A stretch of DNA of 64,000 nucleotides. Origin: Dendrolimus kikuchii (Eukaryota > Arthropoda > Insecta > Lepidoptera > Lasiocampidae). Below are positions 54,548 through 64,000 of the stretch, in pieces. The position numbers and the translations under genes were made by a program. Every line of letters starts with the position of its first letter. Within the stretch, counting starts at the first letter, position 1. Below the pieces are notes generated by a model. The model was not told the origin of the DNA. It did not search any database and saw only the letters and a program-made list of their open reading frames with translations. The stretch covers positions 8,217,001-8,281,000 of the forward strand of contig CM034415.1 in NCBI GenBank assembly GCA_019925095.2, read 5' to 3'.

Positions 54548-55063
54548 AGGGAACGTACCCGTACTACGTGACCCGTTGTGGGAGCGGAAGCGGGTTTTCA
54601 AAATATCACGCTTGGTTTCGGGGAGGCGAGGGGCGGGGGCGGGGGGGAGGGGGGCGTCTTGCGTTTTCGTAACGTAATCGATAATCTCTAAATCTCGTTC
54701 GTGCTTTTTTGAGCTATATCTAAATATGGCGCCCAGCGTTTAGCGCTTTTCAAACTCACAGGTACTCAACACTGACGTACATGTGGCGGTATGTCAGCTG
54801 ATTGAAAACTACGAGTTTGTAGTGCAGTGCAGTCGTCAAGCAAGTCAACGAGAGTTCGTGCTGATACTAATAAATAGTATGTACAAATATGAGCCAATGT
54901 TCTTTTTTCTTTCTGTCGGCAAAAAATAATTTAAAACCATATTTACGACTTACTACGTAAAAACTAAAGGGGGGGGGGGTTTATATACTACAGGTGGTCA
55001 GCGAGGGGGATAAAAATTGTAAAAAAAATGGATCACGTAGTACGGGTACATTCGCTCTTAGGT
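54548..55063. mobile_element. TIR-bounded DNA element with a G-rich tract
   Basis: AACGTACCCGTACTACGTGA on the left and TCACGTAGTACGGGTACATT on the right are inverted. A run of G-rich sequence lies at 54616-54658 and a G run at 54968-54979. There is no coding capacity. Confidence 0.6.
54616..54658 (+). other. G-rich tract with G-quadruplex potential
   Basis: Four or more G runs of at least four (GGGG, GGGG, GGGGG, GGGGGG) are separated by one to six bases, fitting the G-quadruplex pattern. Confidence 0.7.
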
Positions 55064-55407
55064 ATATTTGCACGTTTTACATTTAAACAATAAAGAAAGG
55101 AATTTTGAAATGCAACTGAACAATATCCAATATATTATGAGGTTAAGTATTTTTAGTGGGCGTGAGTTGCGCTTCTGATTTTGTAAATTTCGGAAACTAA
55201 AATGTGGAGTGCACGTGACAAGTTGTCTTGTTCTGTAGCTGACATATATATAAATAATCAATTTAGAAATGAATTTCAATATTTATCGTATTATACAAAT
55301 AAATATCGTTAACTTAATTAACCACTGATTATTATAATAAAATTTTACAGATATAACTTTGGCGAAAAGTATTAAATAGTCAAAGTCGAAATTTCTCTTT
55401 GTTCTAG

Positions 55408-56459
55408 AGTTCGATATGACGGTCGAAGCAAGATGCAACGCTAAGGTTCTGTTGAGATACGCATCTGTCTATCCATTCAGGATACCCTCCAACGATATGG
55501 TGTGTGTTTTCTGCGGCGAGACACATTCCGATCCACAAAACTATAGGAAACATATGCAGACGGAACATAACCAATTTAAAGTGAACACGGCGTTCTTCCA
55601 TACTGCAAGCAATTTTGAATACCTTAAAGTTGATTGTACTGAGATTAAATGTAAAATATGCAAAGAACCTTTCGAAGATTTGCAATCTGTAGCGGAACAT
55701 TTGGTACGGAAGCACGGGAAAGCCATCAATCTAGATGCTGAATTGGGCATGCAGGTATTTAAATTGGGCGAGGAGAAATGGGTTTGTGCCTTTTGCAAAA
55801 TTAAAGTTCCAAGTCTTAGAGATCTTAGTAGGCATACTAGTAAACATTACCACAAGTTCACCTGCGAATTATGTGGCAGATCTTATGTCAATAAGGAGAG
55901 TCTGACCAAGCATATAGCGACTGGTCACGTCGAGGGGAAGGTGTGCCTGAAATGCAAGAAGATGTTTCCAAGTTGCAAAGCCAGAAGGGAGCATATGGAA
56001 GAGACACGGCGTTGTTGGCCATACATTTGCACATTTTGCGGGGAAAGATTTTTATCCAAGAAGTTAAAGACGGAGCATTTGAGCACAGTACACGGAGAGC
56101 AGAAGAAGTCCACGCACACGTGTCCAGAATGTGGACAGGTTTTCGACAAATGGAGGGCATATAGAGTCCACTTTGTTATTACACACACAGAACACAATTA
56201 CGAATGCCCGTTCTGCGGTATCAAATTCGACACCTTACGTAGTTACGAGTCGCATAAAGTAGTGCATACAAAAGAAAAGACATTCGCGTGTACATTTTGC
56301 CCGAAGGCATTTGGAAGGAAAAAGAACTTGATCCAACATATGTGGATACACAGTGAACATAAGAGATTTGAATGCAAAATGTGCAATAAACAGTTCAATC
56401 AAAGAGTGAGCTGGAAGACGCATATGAAGTCTTATCATCCAGAACTTGTTGATTTCTGA
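55408..56459 (+). CDS. Plus-strand ZAD gene, terminal exon B: ten zinc fingers
   Basis: The acceptor CTCTTTGTTCTAG precedes 55408, entry is phase 1 and TGA is at 56457-56459. It encodes 350 residues starting EFDMTVEARCNAKVLLRYAS and VYPFR. Fingers are at exon residues 33-54, 82-103, 127-147, 153-174, 180-203 (C2HC, REHMEETRRC), 208-229, 239-260, 267-287, 295-315 and 323-344. The last three have near-canonical linkers (HTKEKTFAC, HSEHKRFEC). An internal ATG at 55416 could in principle start a ZAD-less protein. Joined to exons 1-5 the protein is 577 aa. Its own AATAAA lies about 85 nt after the stop. Confidence 0.93.
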
Positions 56460-56565
56460 AACGCGATTTGTTTACCATGATTCTACATCTGTCTGCATAT
56501 TTACACATAGTCTATTCATAAGTTCTATCACAAACACTTGATTAAATAAAATGTAGGACTTTTAA
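56460..56565 (+). other. 3' UTR of terminal exon B
   Basis: A short AT-rich untranslated region ending just after AATAAA at 56545-56550. Confidence 0.6.
56545..56550 (+). promoter_or_regulatory. Polyadenylation signal for terminal exon B
   Basis: AATAAA lies 86 nt after the stop, the canonical hexamer at a plausible distance. Confidence 0.65.
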
Positions 56566-56699
56566 TTACTTACAATATTTTATGTAAAGCAATAGGCGGC
56601 CTAACTCATATTGGTTGTTAAAAATATATATGACAATAAACATCGCTAAATATAATTCAAAACGTACTAAAATTGTTCGATATGCACTATTTGATTTTG

Positions 56700-57425
56700 A
56701 ATAATAGGCTTTCAACCTCCGAGGCCAGTCGTCAACCTCAGCGTGCACAATGATCATGCCATTGTTTTAATTAGGGATACTTTGATAGACTCCAAATTCT
56801 GGTAAGGTTTAGCGCAGGCTCTTCTCCAAATGTTGTTAAGTCTAACCGGTTTAACTCTGGGCTCGAAGAGGGCCATTCGTAGTGCCCGATGAAGTCGATT
56901 CCATATTTGATTGTTGCCTGCAGAGCTGGCGTTGATTCATATTGGAATGCCTTGTTTTATTATGTCCGTTGACGAATATTTGTTGAATAAAAGGTCCACA
57001 ACGTTTGTTTTTGAACGGTATTTTGATACACAACAGTGCTATTTTTCGGATCTTTTACACGGAATTTTTCACGCTAAGCCCGAAATGAGGACAATGCCTA
57101 CGCTAGATTCTCGGGATATGCCTGCTCGCTTCTTCACTGTTGGGCATACACTGTATCATTTTATTTTTTGCAAATTTCTTCGATGTTAAAAATCTTTTCG
57201 TCTGAAGAAGTATTCGTTGTCATATACCCAGCGTGCTGCCTTAACAAGGCCCGGGATCTCTCGAGTCTTATTTTTTACCGTTGACCGGGGTTCTGCTCAC
57301 TTCCAATTGTATGGCTAAATTTTTTTTCTTGTGGACGGGATTTTCATTGAATTCGCGCCCGCATAATTTTGTCGATCGCTAGTGAGGTAACCGTGCGAGG
57401 TCTACCGCTTCTTTTGCGACCTTCA
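56700..57425 (-). pseudogene. Mariner-type (DD37D-like) transposase remnant
   Basis: Reading the minus strand from 57425, pieces of one transposase appear in order: SGRPRTVTS-like, SSDEKIFNIEE, EWPSSSPELN and DDWPRRLKAY. They match the mariner family whose C-terminus reads WPRRLKAC. Several stops and frameshifts disable it. The pieces are in the right order and spacing, so it is one decayed element. It lies between terminal exons B and C. Confidence 0.7.
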
Positions 57426-57429
57426 AAAG

Positions 57430-58322
57430 TGGAAATAATATATATAATATCTTTTTCAATTAAAAAAAAAAACTGATTTTATAACGTTATTTTTCTTAAA
57501 AATTGATTGTGATATACAAAAATAATCACGACGATTTCAAAGTGGTTGCGCGTTTGCCAAAATGCCTACAGAGCCCTCAAATGGTGTTAGTAAATTGAGG
57601 CTAGTGGTAGAGAGAAACAAAAAATAGATAAAAATGTCTTTTTCCTCTGACACAAAATCGATTCACACTATTCGATTTGTAAATACGAGCACGTAAAATG
57701 GAGGAGATGGTGACCGCGACGTCTGAATCGTTTTGGTTTTCGCGTCACTAAAAGCTACTTGTGACATAATATGTGGAATAGTAGATAGAAAAAATTGGCA
57801 GGCTCGCTTTTCAAACAAATCATAGAGCTTAGTCTATCTAAATTACATGATTGTGGTTCACATATATTCTAGGCAATTTTAGAAATTTAAATTAAATAAG
57901 GATGTGACAGAACTTATGATCCGACTAAGTATTATAATGCTGACTAAAATATTTAAGAAAAATCAATTATACAACTTACAAATGCATTATTGTTAAAAAT
58001 TATAGATTTAATCAAAGTTATTTAATTATCAATAATTATAGAAATGTTATATATATATGATTTGCGTTCATTATACGAATATGTTATGTTTCTTTTCTTT
58101 GATATAAACAGGTTAAGTTTATTTACGTTTACAACATGTTTTTTCTAACTCTATTTAAAGTTAAAAGGTTTTATTATATTTAGATATAAAATTGGAATAA
58201 TTGGGGCATCGCTTCACGTATTGCCGTTTCCAAATACAGGACAGAACTCATTTCAGCAGTATCATAAAAGAAAGAAGACCGAAGATCAATTGAATGACCA
58301 AGGACATTTCTTTCTGTTCTAG
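57430..58322. other. Spacer between terminal exons B and C
   Basis: AT-rich sequence without recognised repeats; it should contain the branch region for the exon C acceptor. Confidence 0.4.
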
Positions 58323-59431
58323 AAATGAGAAACGATCTGTATAGCATCGCGAGACGGAACGCCGAGTTAATTCTGAAACATGCAACGGTCCACCCGTTCA
58401 AGTTGCCAGAGGAGAAAATGGTATGCGTGTACTGCTGCGAAGGGTATGAGGACCCAACAGTGTTTAGAAAACACATGAATGACGAACATCCCACGTTCAC
58501 TATACGAATGGCGTTCATACATTGCAGCGAAGGTTATGTGAAAGCTGATTGCTCAGAAATCAGATGTAGATTGTGCTCGGCACATTGCGAGAGCTTAGAA
58601 GACACGGCGAGACATTTGTACTACGAACATAGTATACCGATTAATTTAAATGTTGAAGTTGGGATGCAACCGTTCAAACTGGTCAATGATAAGCTCCACT
58701 GCGCAATTTGTGATAACAAATCGTTGGGCATGAGGCAACTGAGCAGGCATACTCAGTCCCATTTTCTAAAGTTCACCTGCGAATCCTGCGGGAAGTCCTA
58801 TTCGACAATGACATCCTTAAAAGCGCACATGCGTTTCTCGCACATAAAAGACGAGAGGATCTGCAGGAAGTGCAAAACGACCTTCAGCAATTTAGATGCG
58901 TTGAGGAAACACATTGCAGAGTCTAGACGATGTTGGGCGTATCTATGCAACGTCTGCGGAGACAGATTCATGACTTGGACGTTAAAACAGTCGCACATGG
59001 TTGAAGTGCACGGAACTGAGAAGAAGAACTACGTATGCCCTGAATGCAGTGAAGTATTCTTCACTCGACAAAAATTTAGTGTACATTTCAAGATTAAACA
59101 TACAGACGATAACTATACGTGCTCTTGTTGTGGACTTAAGTTTGACACCAAGAAGAATTTGGAAGAGCATAGAGTAAAACATACTAAAGAGAGACTTTTT
59201 CCTTGTACCGTGTGCTCCAAATCGTTTCCAAGAAAGAAGAATTTGACTCAGCATATGTGGATCCATAGTGAATATAAGAGGTTTGAGTGTAAATTGTGCA
59301 ATAAGCAGTTCAACCAACGTGTCAGTTGGAGGACACATATGAAATCGTATCATCCTGGCTTAGTCGATGTCAGTTCTGGTGTGAATAATAACGTTAAACT
59401 CCGATATCCTTCTGATTTGAAAACTATTTAA
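58323..59431 (+). CDS. Plus-strand ZAD gene, terminal exon C: ten zinc fingers
   Basis: The acceptor TTTCTGTTCTAG precedes 58323, entry is phase 1 and TAA is at 59429-59431. It encodes 369 residues starting EMRNDLYSIARRNAELILKH and ATVHPFK, then ten fingers in the same order and spacing as exon B, including the C2HC fifth finger (RKHIAESRRC). The last two fingers are nearly identical in protein to those of exon B (QHMWIHSE, NKQFNQRVSW, THMKSYHP), although the DNA differs at many third positions. A 25-residue tail (VSSGVNNNVKLRYPSDLKTI) is unique. Joined to exons 1-5 the protein is 596 aa. The acceptor is followed directly by an in-frame ATG, so a ZAD-less start is possible but unproven. Confidence 0.93.
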
Positions 59432-59561
59432 GTTTGAACGTGCTGTTTCAGTTCTTCTCCAATATCTGTACACGTCGTTCAGTTTTAGCAGTTTCTTGTT
59501 TTATGTCATGTTGATACACTTTGGTAGGTTGTTTCATTGGTACAATTGGTTGTGGCTCATT

Positions 59562-59567
59562 AATAAA
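59562..59567 (+). promoter_or_regulatory. Polyadenylation signal for terminal exon C
   Basis: AATAAA lies about 130 nt after the stop of exon C. Confidence 0.55.
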
Positions 59568-60414
59568 CCAAAAAGAGAGCAGCAAGTTCAATATTATAGC
59601 GAAATAACCATATTCCGCAGGATCTAAGCCCGTACTACGATTTATCAATACCGGACCCGGCTATGAAAAGATGAATCCGTTTCTGAAAATACGGCTTACG
59701 GGAGCAAAATTTTCTTGTATAAGGCCGGGCTTGTCAGATTTGTATTTTGTATGGAAACGGTCTAACTCGTTCTAGTCGATAGCGTTCAAAGTCGATAATT
59801 GCTGTTGATTATAGCGCTCAAGTTACTATAATCATTAGAAAAAATAGTCCCGGATTTATATAGTTTGCACGCTGTGCTTGTCGCTTATGATGTTCGGTCA
59901 ACAAGCCAGAGAAGAATTACAGTACGTACTGGGCGATGATCATTTTCAAATGGCTTTTATACATTCTCGCGGGAAACGAGAATGTGGAGCGTCTCTTACA
60001 CTCGTGACCACTCTCACCCTCTTTTAGATCCGGGCCTGGCAAACAGTCTTATACCACAGATGAACAAATCACAACACATGTATAGTTCTTGCAATTCACG
60101 AAGTCGAGTGGGCTTTACTAGTTGCAAACACGTATCTGTGTGCTCGGGTAGAGCGGGCATGATTTAACGGCCTCGTTCCGTCAGATACATGCACGGTCTT
60201 AATGTGCATGCACACACTCAGCCAGGAGTAAAACTCGCTCACTTTCGGAGATCGCAAGAACTGTACCTGAAAACATGCCTCTTTATATTGAAATTATTCA
60301 TTGTTATAATCTATTTTAATTAATTTAATACGTTAATTGTATTTTTTATTATAAATAAACGTATATTTAATTTAAAACACACAGTTGTTTGTTTATCAAA
60401 TAAAATATTCCGAG
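59568..60414. other. Spacer after terminal exon C
   Basis: Unassigned, moderately AT-rich. The short frame at 59982-60167 has no recognisable domain. Confidence 0.4.
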
Positions 60415-60655
60415 CTATAAGATTACCATTACAAGGCCTGTCGCGTGCCAAGAATATTTTGGTGCGGTTTTGTCATGCGAACTCTATATCCTATGGAACT
60501 ATAGAAACGCGTGCACCACAATATTAAGCATCCAATTCCAATTCTGTAACTTATCACAGACTTGATGCGCAGTAAGCGTAAGCGAGAAAGTGACTCTAAG
60601 TTTGATCCTTAACGATCTTCTTCTATATTGGGTTTATGACATACAAAACTGGTGT
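60415..60655 (+). repeat. Left copy of a ~230-bp direct repeat flanking a LINE
   Basis: From ATAAGATTACCATTACAAGG to GACATACAAAACTGG. It recurs at 61345-61570 with scattered substitutions and a 14-nt indel. Confidence 0.75.
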
Positions 60656-61344
60656 TTGAAAGAGAAGAAACCAGAACGAATGCAAGGGTAATGGTCGATG
60701 ATGTTATGCTGGAGCAAGTGAATGACTGTATATCTTGGATGTGCTTTTAGCAGGGATGGAAGGTACACCGCTGATATAGAAAGAAGAGTGCATTTGGGGA
60801 ATAGTGTGAATGGAGCGTTAGGTAAACTTCTAGGCGCTAAGAACCTCAGCCAGAAGGTCCAGCTTGCCATACACAACGCGGTGCTGGTACCTACGCTCAC
60901 GTATGGAAGCGAGAGTTGGGTATGAAAGAGAGAGCATGAAAGTAGAGTAAACGCGGTTGAGATGCGAGCACTGCGCAATATCTGCTGAGTGACGCTCGTG
61001 GACCGTGTTCGTAATACCGAAGTAAGAAAGAGAGTGTCGGGGTGAAGGTAAGGAAAGGAATGCTCCGGTGGTTCGGGCATGTGGAAAGAATGCATAATGA
61101 AAGAATGACTAAACAGATATACAATGCAAAAGTGGATGGATGCAGAAGTCGTGGAAGGCCACGACACACCTTCCATGATCAAATTGATCGTGTACTAGCA
61201 GAAGGTAATGTCAGAAGCCTTAAGAACAGACGAGCGTGCATGACAAGAGTTATGAATGTCAAAGAAGCAAGTGAGGTGTGTAAGAATAAGCCTGAATGGC
61301 GCTTTGTTGTTCGTGCCTACCCCGCAAGAGAACTGGCGTGACGT
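60656..61344 (+). mobile_element. RTE-type LINE 3' fragment, longest copy
   Basis: It reaches further 5' than the other copies, with DIERRVHLGNSVNGALGKLL, LAIHNAVLVPTLTYGSESWV, then KVRKGMLRWFGHVERMHNER and the KVDGCRSRGRPRHTFHDQID to RAYPARELA end with a TGA. Several stops and frameshifts interrupt it. Confidence 0.85.
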
Positions 61345-61570
61345 TATGTATGTATAAGATTACCATTCCAAGGCCTGTCGCGTGCCAAGAATATTTTGGT
61401 GCGGTTTTGTCCTGCGAACTCTATATCGTATGGAACTATAGAAACGCGTGCACCACAATTTCAATTCTGTAACTTATCACAGACTTGTTGCGCGGTAAGC
61501 GTAAGCGAGAAAGCGACTCTAGGTTTGATCCTTAACGATGTTCTATATTGGATTTATTACATACAAAAGT
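61345..61570 (+). repeat. Right copy of the ~230-bp direct repeat
   Basis: It starts ATAAGATTACCATTCCAAGG directly after the TATG tail of the LINE. Confidence 0.75.
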
Positions 61571-62809
61571 GCTCATATGAAAAGACGGTTACAAAATTAT
61601 CTTGGATTTCAAATATCACGACAGAAATTAGACTAAATAATATACTAAGGTAGGTGTCATTACTCATAAAAAAATCTACGATGCTGAAACGTCTTGCAAC
61701 TTAATAAAAATCTCAGTAGATTTGATTGTCAAATAGCTTGCTAACGACTTTATTTAAAACTAGCGGTGCTCGCTGGCAGTGGTCCTTCCCCGAAAAAATA
61801 AAAATCTAGAACCCGATTCCAGCGCCACCTACCGGGTCTAATTGTTAATCTAAAAATATAAAATTTCATCAAAATCCTAGAACCCGATTCTAGCGACTCA
61901 AGTATTTTATTTAGACTGACATTTTTAAATTCGTAATATCTTTTCTATGGAATGTCCGATTTGAATAATTCAGAGTAATTAATCTACAGGCCCCTATTGA
62001 AACAGTCTTGAATACGAAATGATTTATTTGGGTAAGGATCAATACAAAGGTATGGATGACATGGTCTGATTTTACCATACCCATAACACAAGCGTAACTT
62101 TGCTTAATTTGGGGATATACAATTTGTGTGTTTGCCGATTATTATTATTATAATCCCTATTTTTTTTTTCTAGTACTAAATATAGCCTATATTACTCAGG
62201 GAGAATGTAGCATTCTAATGGTGAAAGAATTTTTGAAATCGGTCCAGTAGTTTTTGAGTTTATTCATTGTAAACATACAAAAACACAAATCATTCTTTAT
62301 AATATTAGTATAGATTAATTACTAGTTGAACGTGTCATCAATGGCACGCCATTAGCATGAAATGATGATGATGATTACGTTCGATTATAAAACGATAATA
62401 TTTCCTACAAAAAAATCTATAGTATTTTTGGGTCATAACTGGTATAGCAATTTTATCCATCATTGACTGTATTTTATGTTTTTCACTGCCTAGGGACCAA
62501 TATCATATAACTTAATATTACCAATATACCTATGTACTTAAGTACTATTAGGCGATGACTTGTGTATCATCTATGTGAGTATTGCCCATACTTTATTGAA
62601 ATTGAAGACTCAAATAGAATCGAAAACAGGTAATGAAAGTACAAAATGCTAACCGAACGTCACGAAGCTCTATAGTAACGGATATAACAGATGTAACATG
62701 GGATTCCTGAAGATGAAGATTCTATAAACCTCACCAATTTTAGAAACGCCAGTAAACGTCAGAGACGCCTGCAGTTGAAAGACCAAGTCATTTTTTCTTT
62801 TTGTTTTAG
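61571..62809. other. Spacer before terminal exon D
   Basis: Contains a repeat F copy (61760-61880, GCGCCACCTACCGGGTCTAA) and a truncated SINE tail at 62070-62150. No exon is seen. Confidence 0.5.
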
Positions 62810-63926
62810 AAGTCGGGTTCGGAGTCATCAAAATGAGGAATGCGAAAATTATAGTCAAGTACACGACGGTATATCCGTTTAGGCTACCGGATAATTCTAT
62901 GCGTTGCGTATTCTGTGAGTTGAGCTTCGCGAACCCAGTAAAATTTAGGGAACACTTTACAATCGAACATAAAACATTTAAGTTAGACGATGCATTTCAT
63001 CATGTCAATGCCGATTATGACTAGAAAGTAGATTGCACTGAGCTGAGTTGTCGTATATGTACTAAAAGTTTCAGATGTTAGAAGATATGGCTGTACATTT
63101 GAAGACACATCTTCAGTGTCAAAAATTAGACCTCGATTTCAGTTTAGGTTTGCAGCCATACATACTGCATAATTACTATGGGTTGAGTTGTGCGTTGTGT
63201 GATCTAAAAGTAGCGACCATTAGAACATTATCAAGGCACATGCAGACGCATTACGCGAGGTTTACATGTGCCGTTTGTGGCAAAGCTTATGCGTCAACAG
63301 CGTCGTTGCATTACCACAAGCTTAAAGTACATGATGGAGATCAGAAATATCTTTGTAGGAAATGTAAGAATTATTTCAGCTCTTTGGAAGCGAAAAGGAA
63401 ACATATACAAGAATCGCCAAGATGCCGGCCGTATCTTTGCACTGCATGCGGATCGAGATTCACATCGCCCAGTCAAAGAAAACATCATTACGCAGACGTC
63501 CATGGAAGGAAGATCGTTTACGATTGTCCAGAATGTGATGAAAATTTTACCGATGTTAAGCAGAAACGTAGACATTGTGCAAAGAGTCATAGAGACAAAG
63601 CGTTATACTGTTTGCATTGTGATGAAAGTTTTGCTGATAAAACAAGCCTCGATGAACATACAAGCGACCATGTGGTGAATGTTTACGAATGCGTGGTGTG
63701 TTCTAAACCGTTCTTGAAGAAAACTCAATTAAATCGCCACATGTGGATACATAGTAAGAAGAAGAGGTTCCAATGCACGCTTTGTGGGAAACAGTTTATA
63801 TGTAAGGCTAATTGGAAGGTGCATATGCAGAACCATCATCCAGGTGTGATGTGTACCGATGATTTAGTAAGGGTGTGCAAGAATAAAATTAGTCTGACTG
63901 ACATAATAGACATTGAAAATTATTAG
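62810..63926 (+). pseudogene. Plus-strand ZAD gene, terminal exon D: decayed zinc-finger exon
   Basis: The acceptor TTTTGTTTTAG precedes 62810 and entry is phase 1. It encodes EVGFGVIKMRNAKIIVKYTT and VYPFR, finger 1 (CVFC), then a TAG at 63022-63024 where the other exons have leucine or valine before K(V/A)DC. The frame continues through finger 2 (CRICTKSF), where one base is missing near 63068-63072. From 63075 the frame is open again (LEDMAVHL), with eight more fingers including the C2HC one (RKHIQESPRC), to TAG at 63924-63926. Added to exons 1-5 the length is 1799 nt, not divisible by three, which confirms the shift. The rest is well conserved, so the decay is recent, or the base errors are sequencing artefacts. 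A start at the ATG at 63075 could still give an eight-finger protein. Confidence 0.85.
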
Positions 63927-64000
63927 TATTTTTCTTAATGCTCCTAAAGATGTTTTTAAAGTGCCGTTTTTGGTAAAAATATAATTTTTGTATCGTCTTT

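Larger units (their letters stand above)
23602..63926 (+). other. Inferred locus of the plus-strand ZAD gene with alternative zinc-finger exons
   Basis: The locus is defined by linking nine exons by splice site and phase. Five common exons (682 nt) end in phase 1 and four zinc-finger exons all start with a phase-1 acceptor. The first three give whole reading frames (1545, 1734 and 1791 nt with stop). The gene probably continues past the right edge, since no boundary is seen after the last exon. The gene name is not recognised and the transcript structure is inferred without RNA data. Confidence 0.8.

Noticed and set aside
56911..57189. A 92-residue plus-strand frame
   Set aside because: It lies opposite a decayed mariner transposase and is its antisense shadow.
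60634..61182. A 182-residue minus-strand frame
   Set aside because: It is antisense to the RTE LINE fragment; the same antisense peptide recurs at other copies of the repeat.
1..64000. CRISPR arrays, bacterial operons or a prophage
   Set aside because: No regularly spaced repeats of that kind occur; introns, LINEs and ZAD exons show a eukaryotic nuclear genome.

Overview
The window looks like nuclear DNA from a lepidopteran insect (moth or butterfly); the species cannot be named from the sequence alone. The evidence is low GC content, many decayed interspersed repeats of kinds common in Lepidoptera (RTE-type LINE 3' ends with TATG tails, R1-like and CR1/Jockey-like LINE ends, Tc1/mariner, pogo and hAT elements, tRNA-derived SINEs, solo LTRs) and two genes encoding insect ZAD (zinc-finger-associated domain) proteins. 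Most open frames in the window are chance or repeat-derived. The host coding sequence is a set of short exons that I assembled by splice phase.

Layout. Two paralogous ZAD genes stand head to head around 19.5-23.6 kb. The minus-strand gene runs from 19482 down to the left edge: ZAD exon 1 (19312-19482), ZAD exon 2 (16570-16711), an acidic linker (12895-13017), a basic/coiled exon (8588-8767), a second related coiled exon (3546-3647) and part of a zinc-finger exon at 1-211. The plus-strand gene runs to the right edge: ZAD exon 1 (23602-23754), ZAD exon 2 (28386-28554), an acidic linker (31573-31692), two basic linker exons (35533-35699 and 42451-42523), then four separate zinc-finger exons (52011-52873, 55408-56459, 58323-59431, 62810-63926). 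Each of these four has its own phase-1 acceptor and its own stop.

How the parts fit. The five common exons of the plus gene total 682 nt. Adding the first, second or third zinc-finger exon gives 1545, 1734 or 1791 nt, all divisible by three, for proteins of 514, 577 and 596 aa. The simplest reading is one N-terminal ZAD dimerisation module spliced to alternative 3'-terminal DNA-binding arrays, an arrangement like lola or mod(mdg4) in Drosophila but built on a ZAD. The fourth zinc-finger exon carries an in-frame stop and a one-base frameshift and looks decayed. A short ATG exon at 48693-48750 ends in a perfect donor in the matching phase and might give isoforms without a ZAD.

The introns are packed with nested repeats: four solo LTRs with 4-bp target duplications, a Tc1-like element with a dead transposase (10819-12471), a pogo/Tigger-like nest (37031-40276), a mariner remnant (56700-57425), about ten RTE 3' fragments, about twelve copies of one 250-320 bp repeat (called repeat A here), and long inverted repeats near two exons. 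The stretch from 48.5 to 56.5 kb, with the candidate promoter and first two zinc-finger exons, is poorer in repeats.
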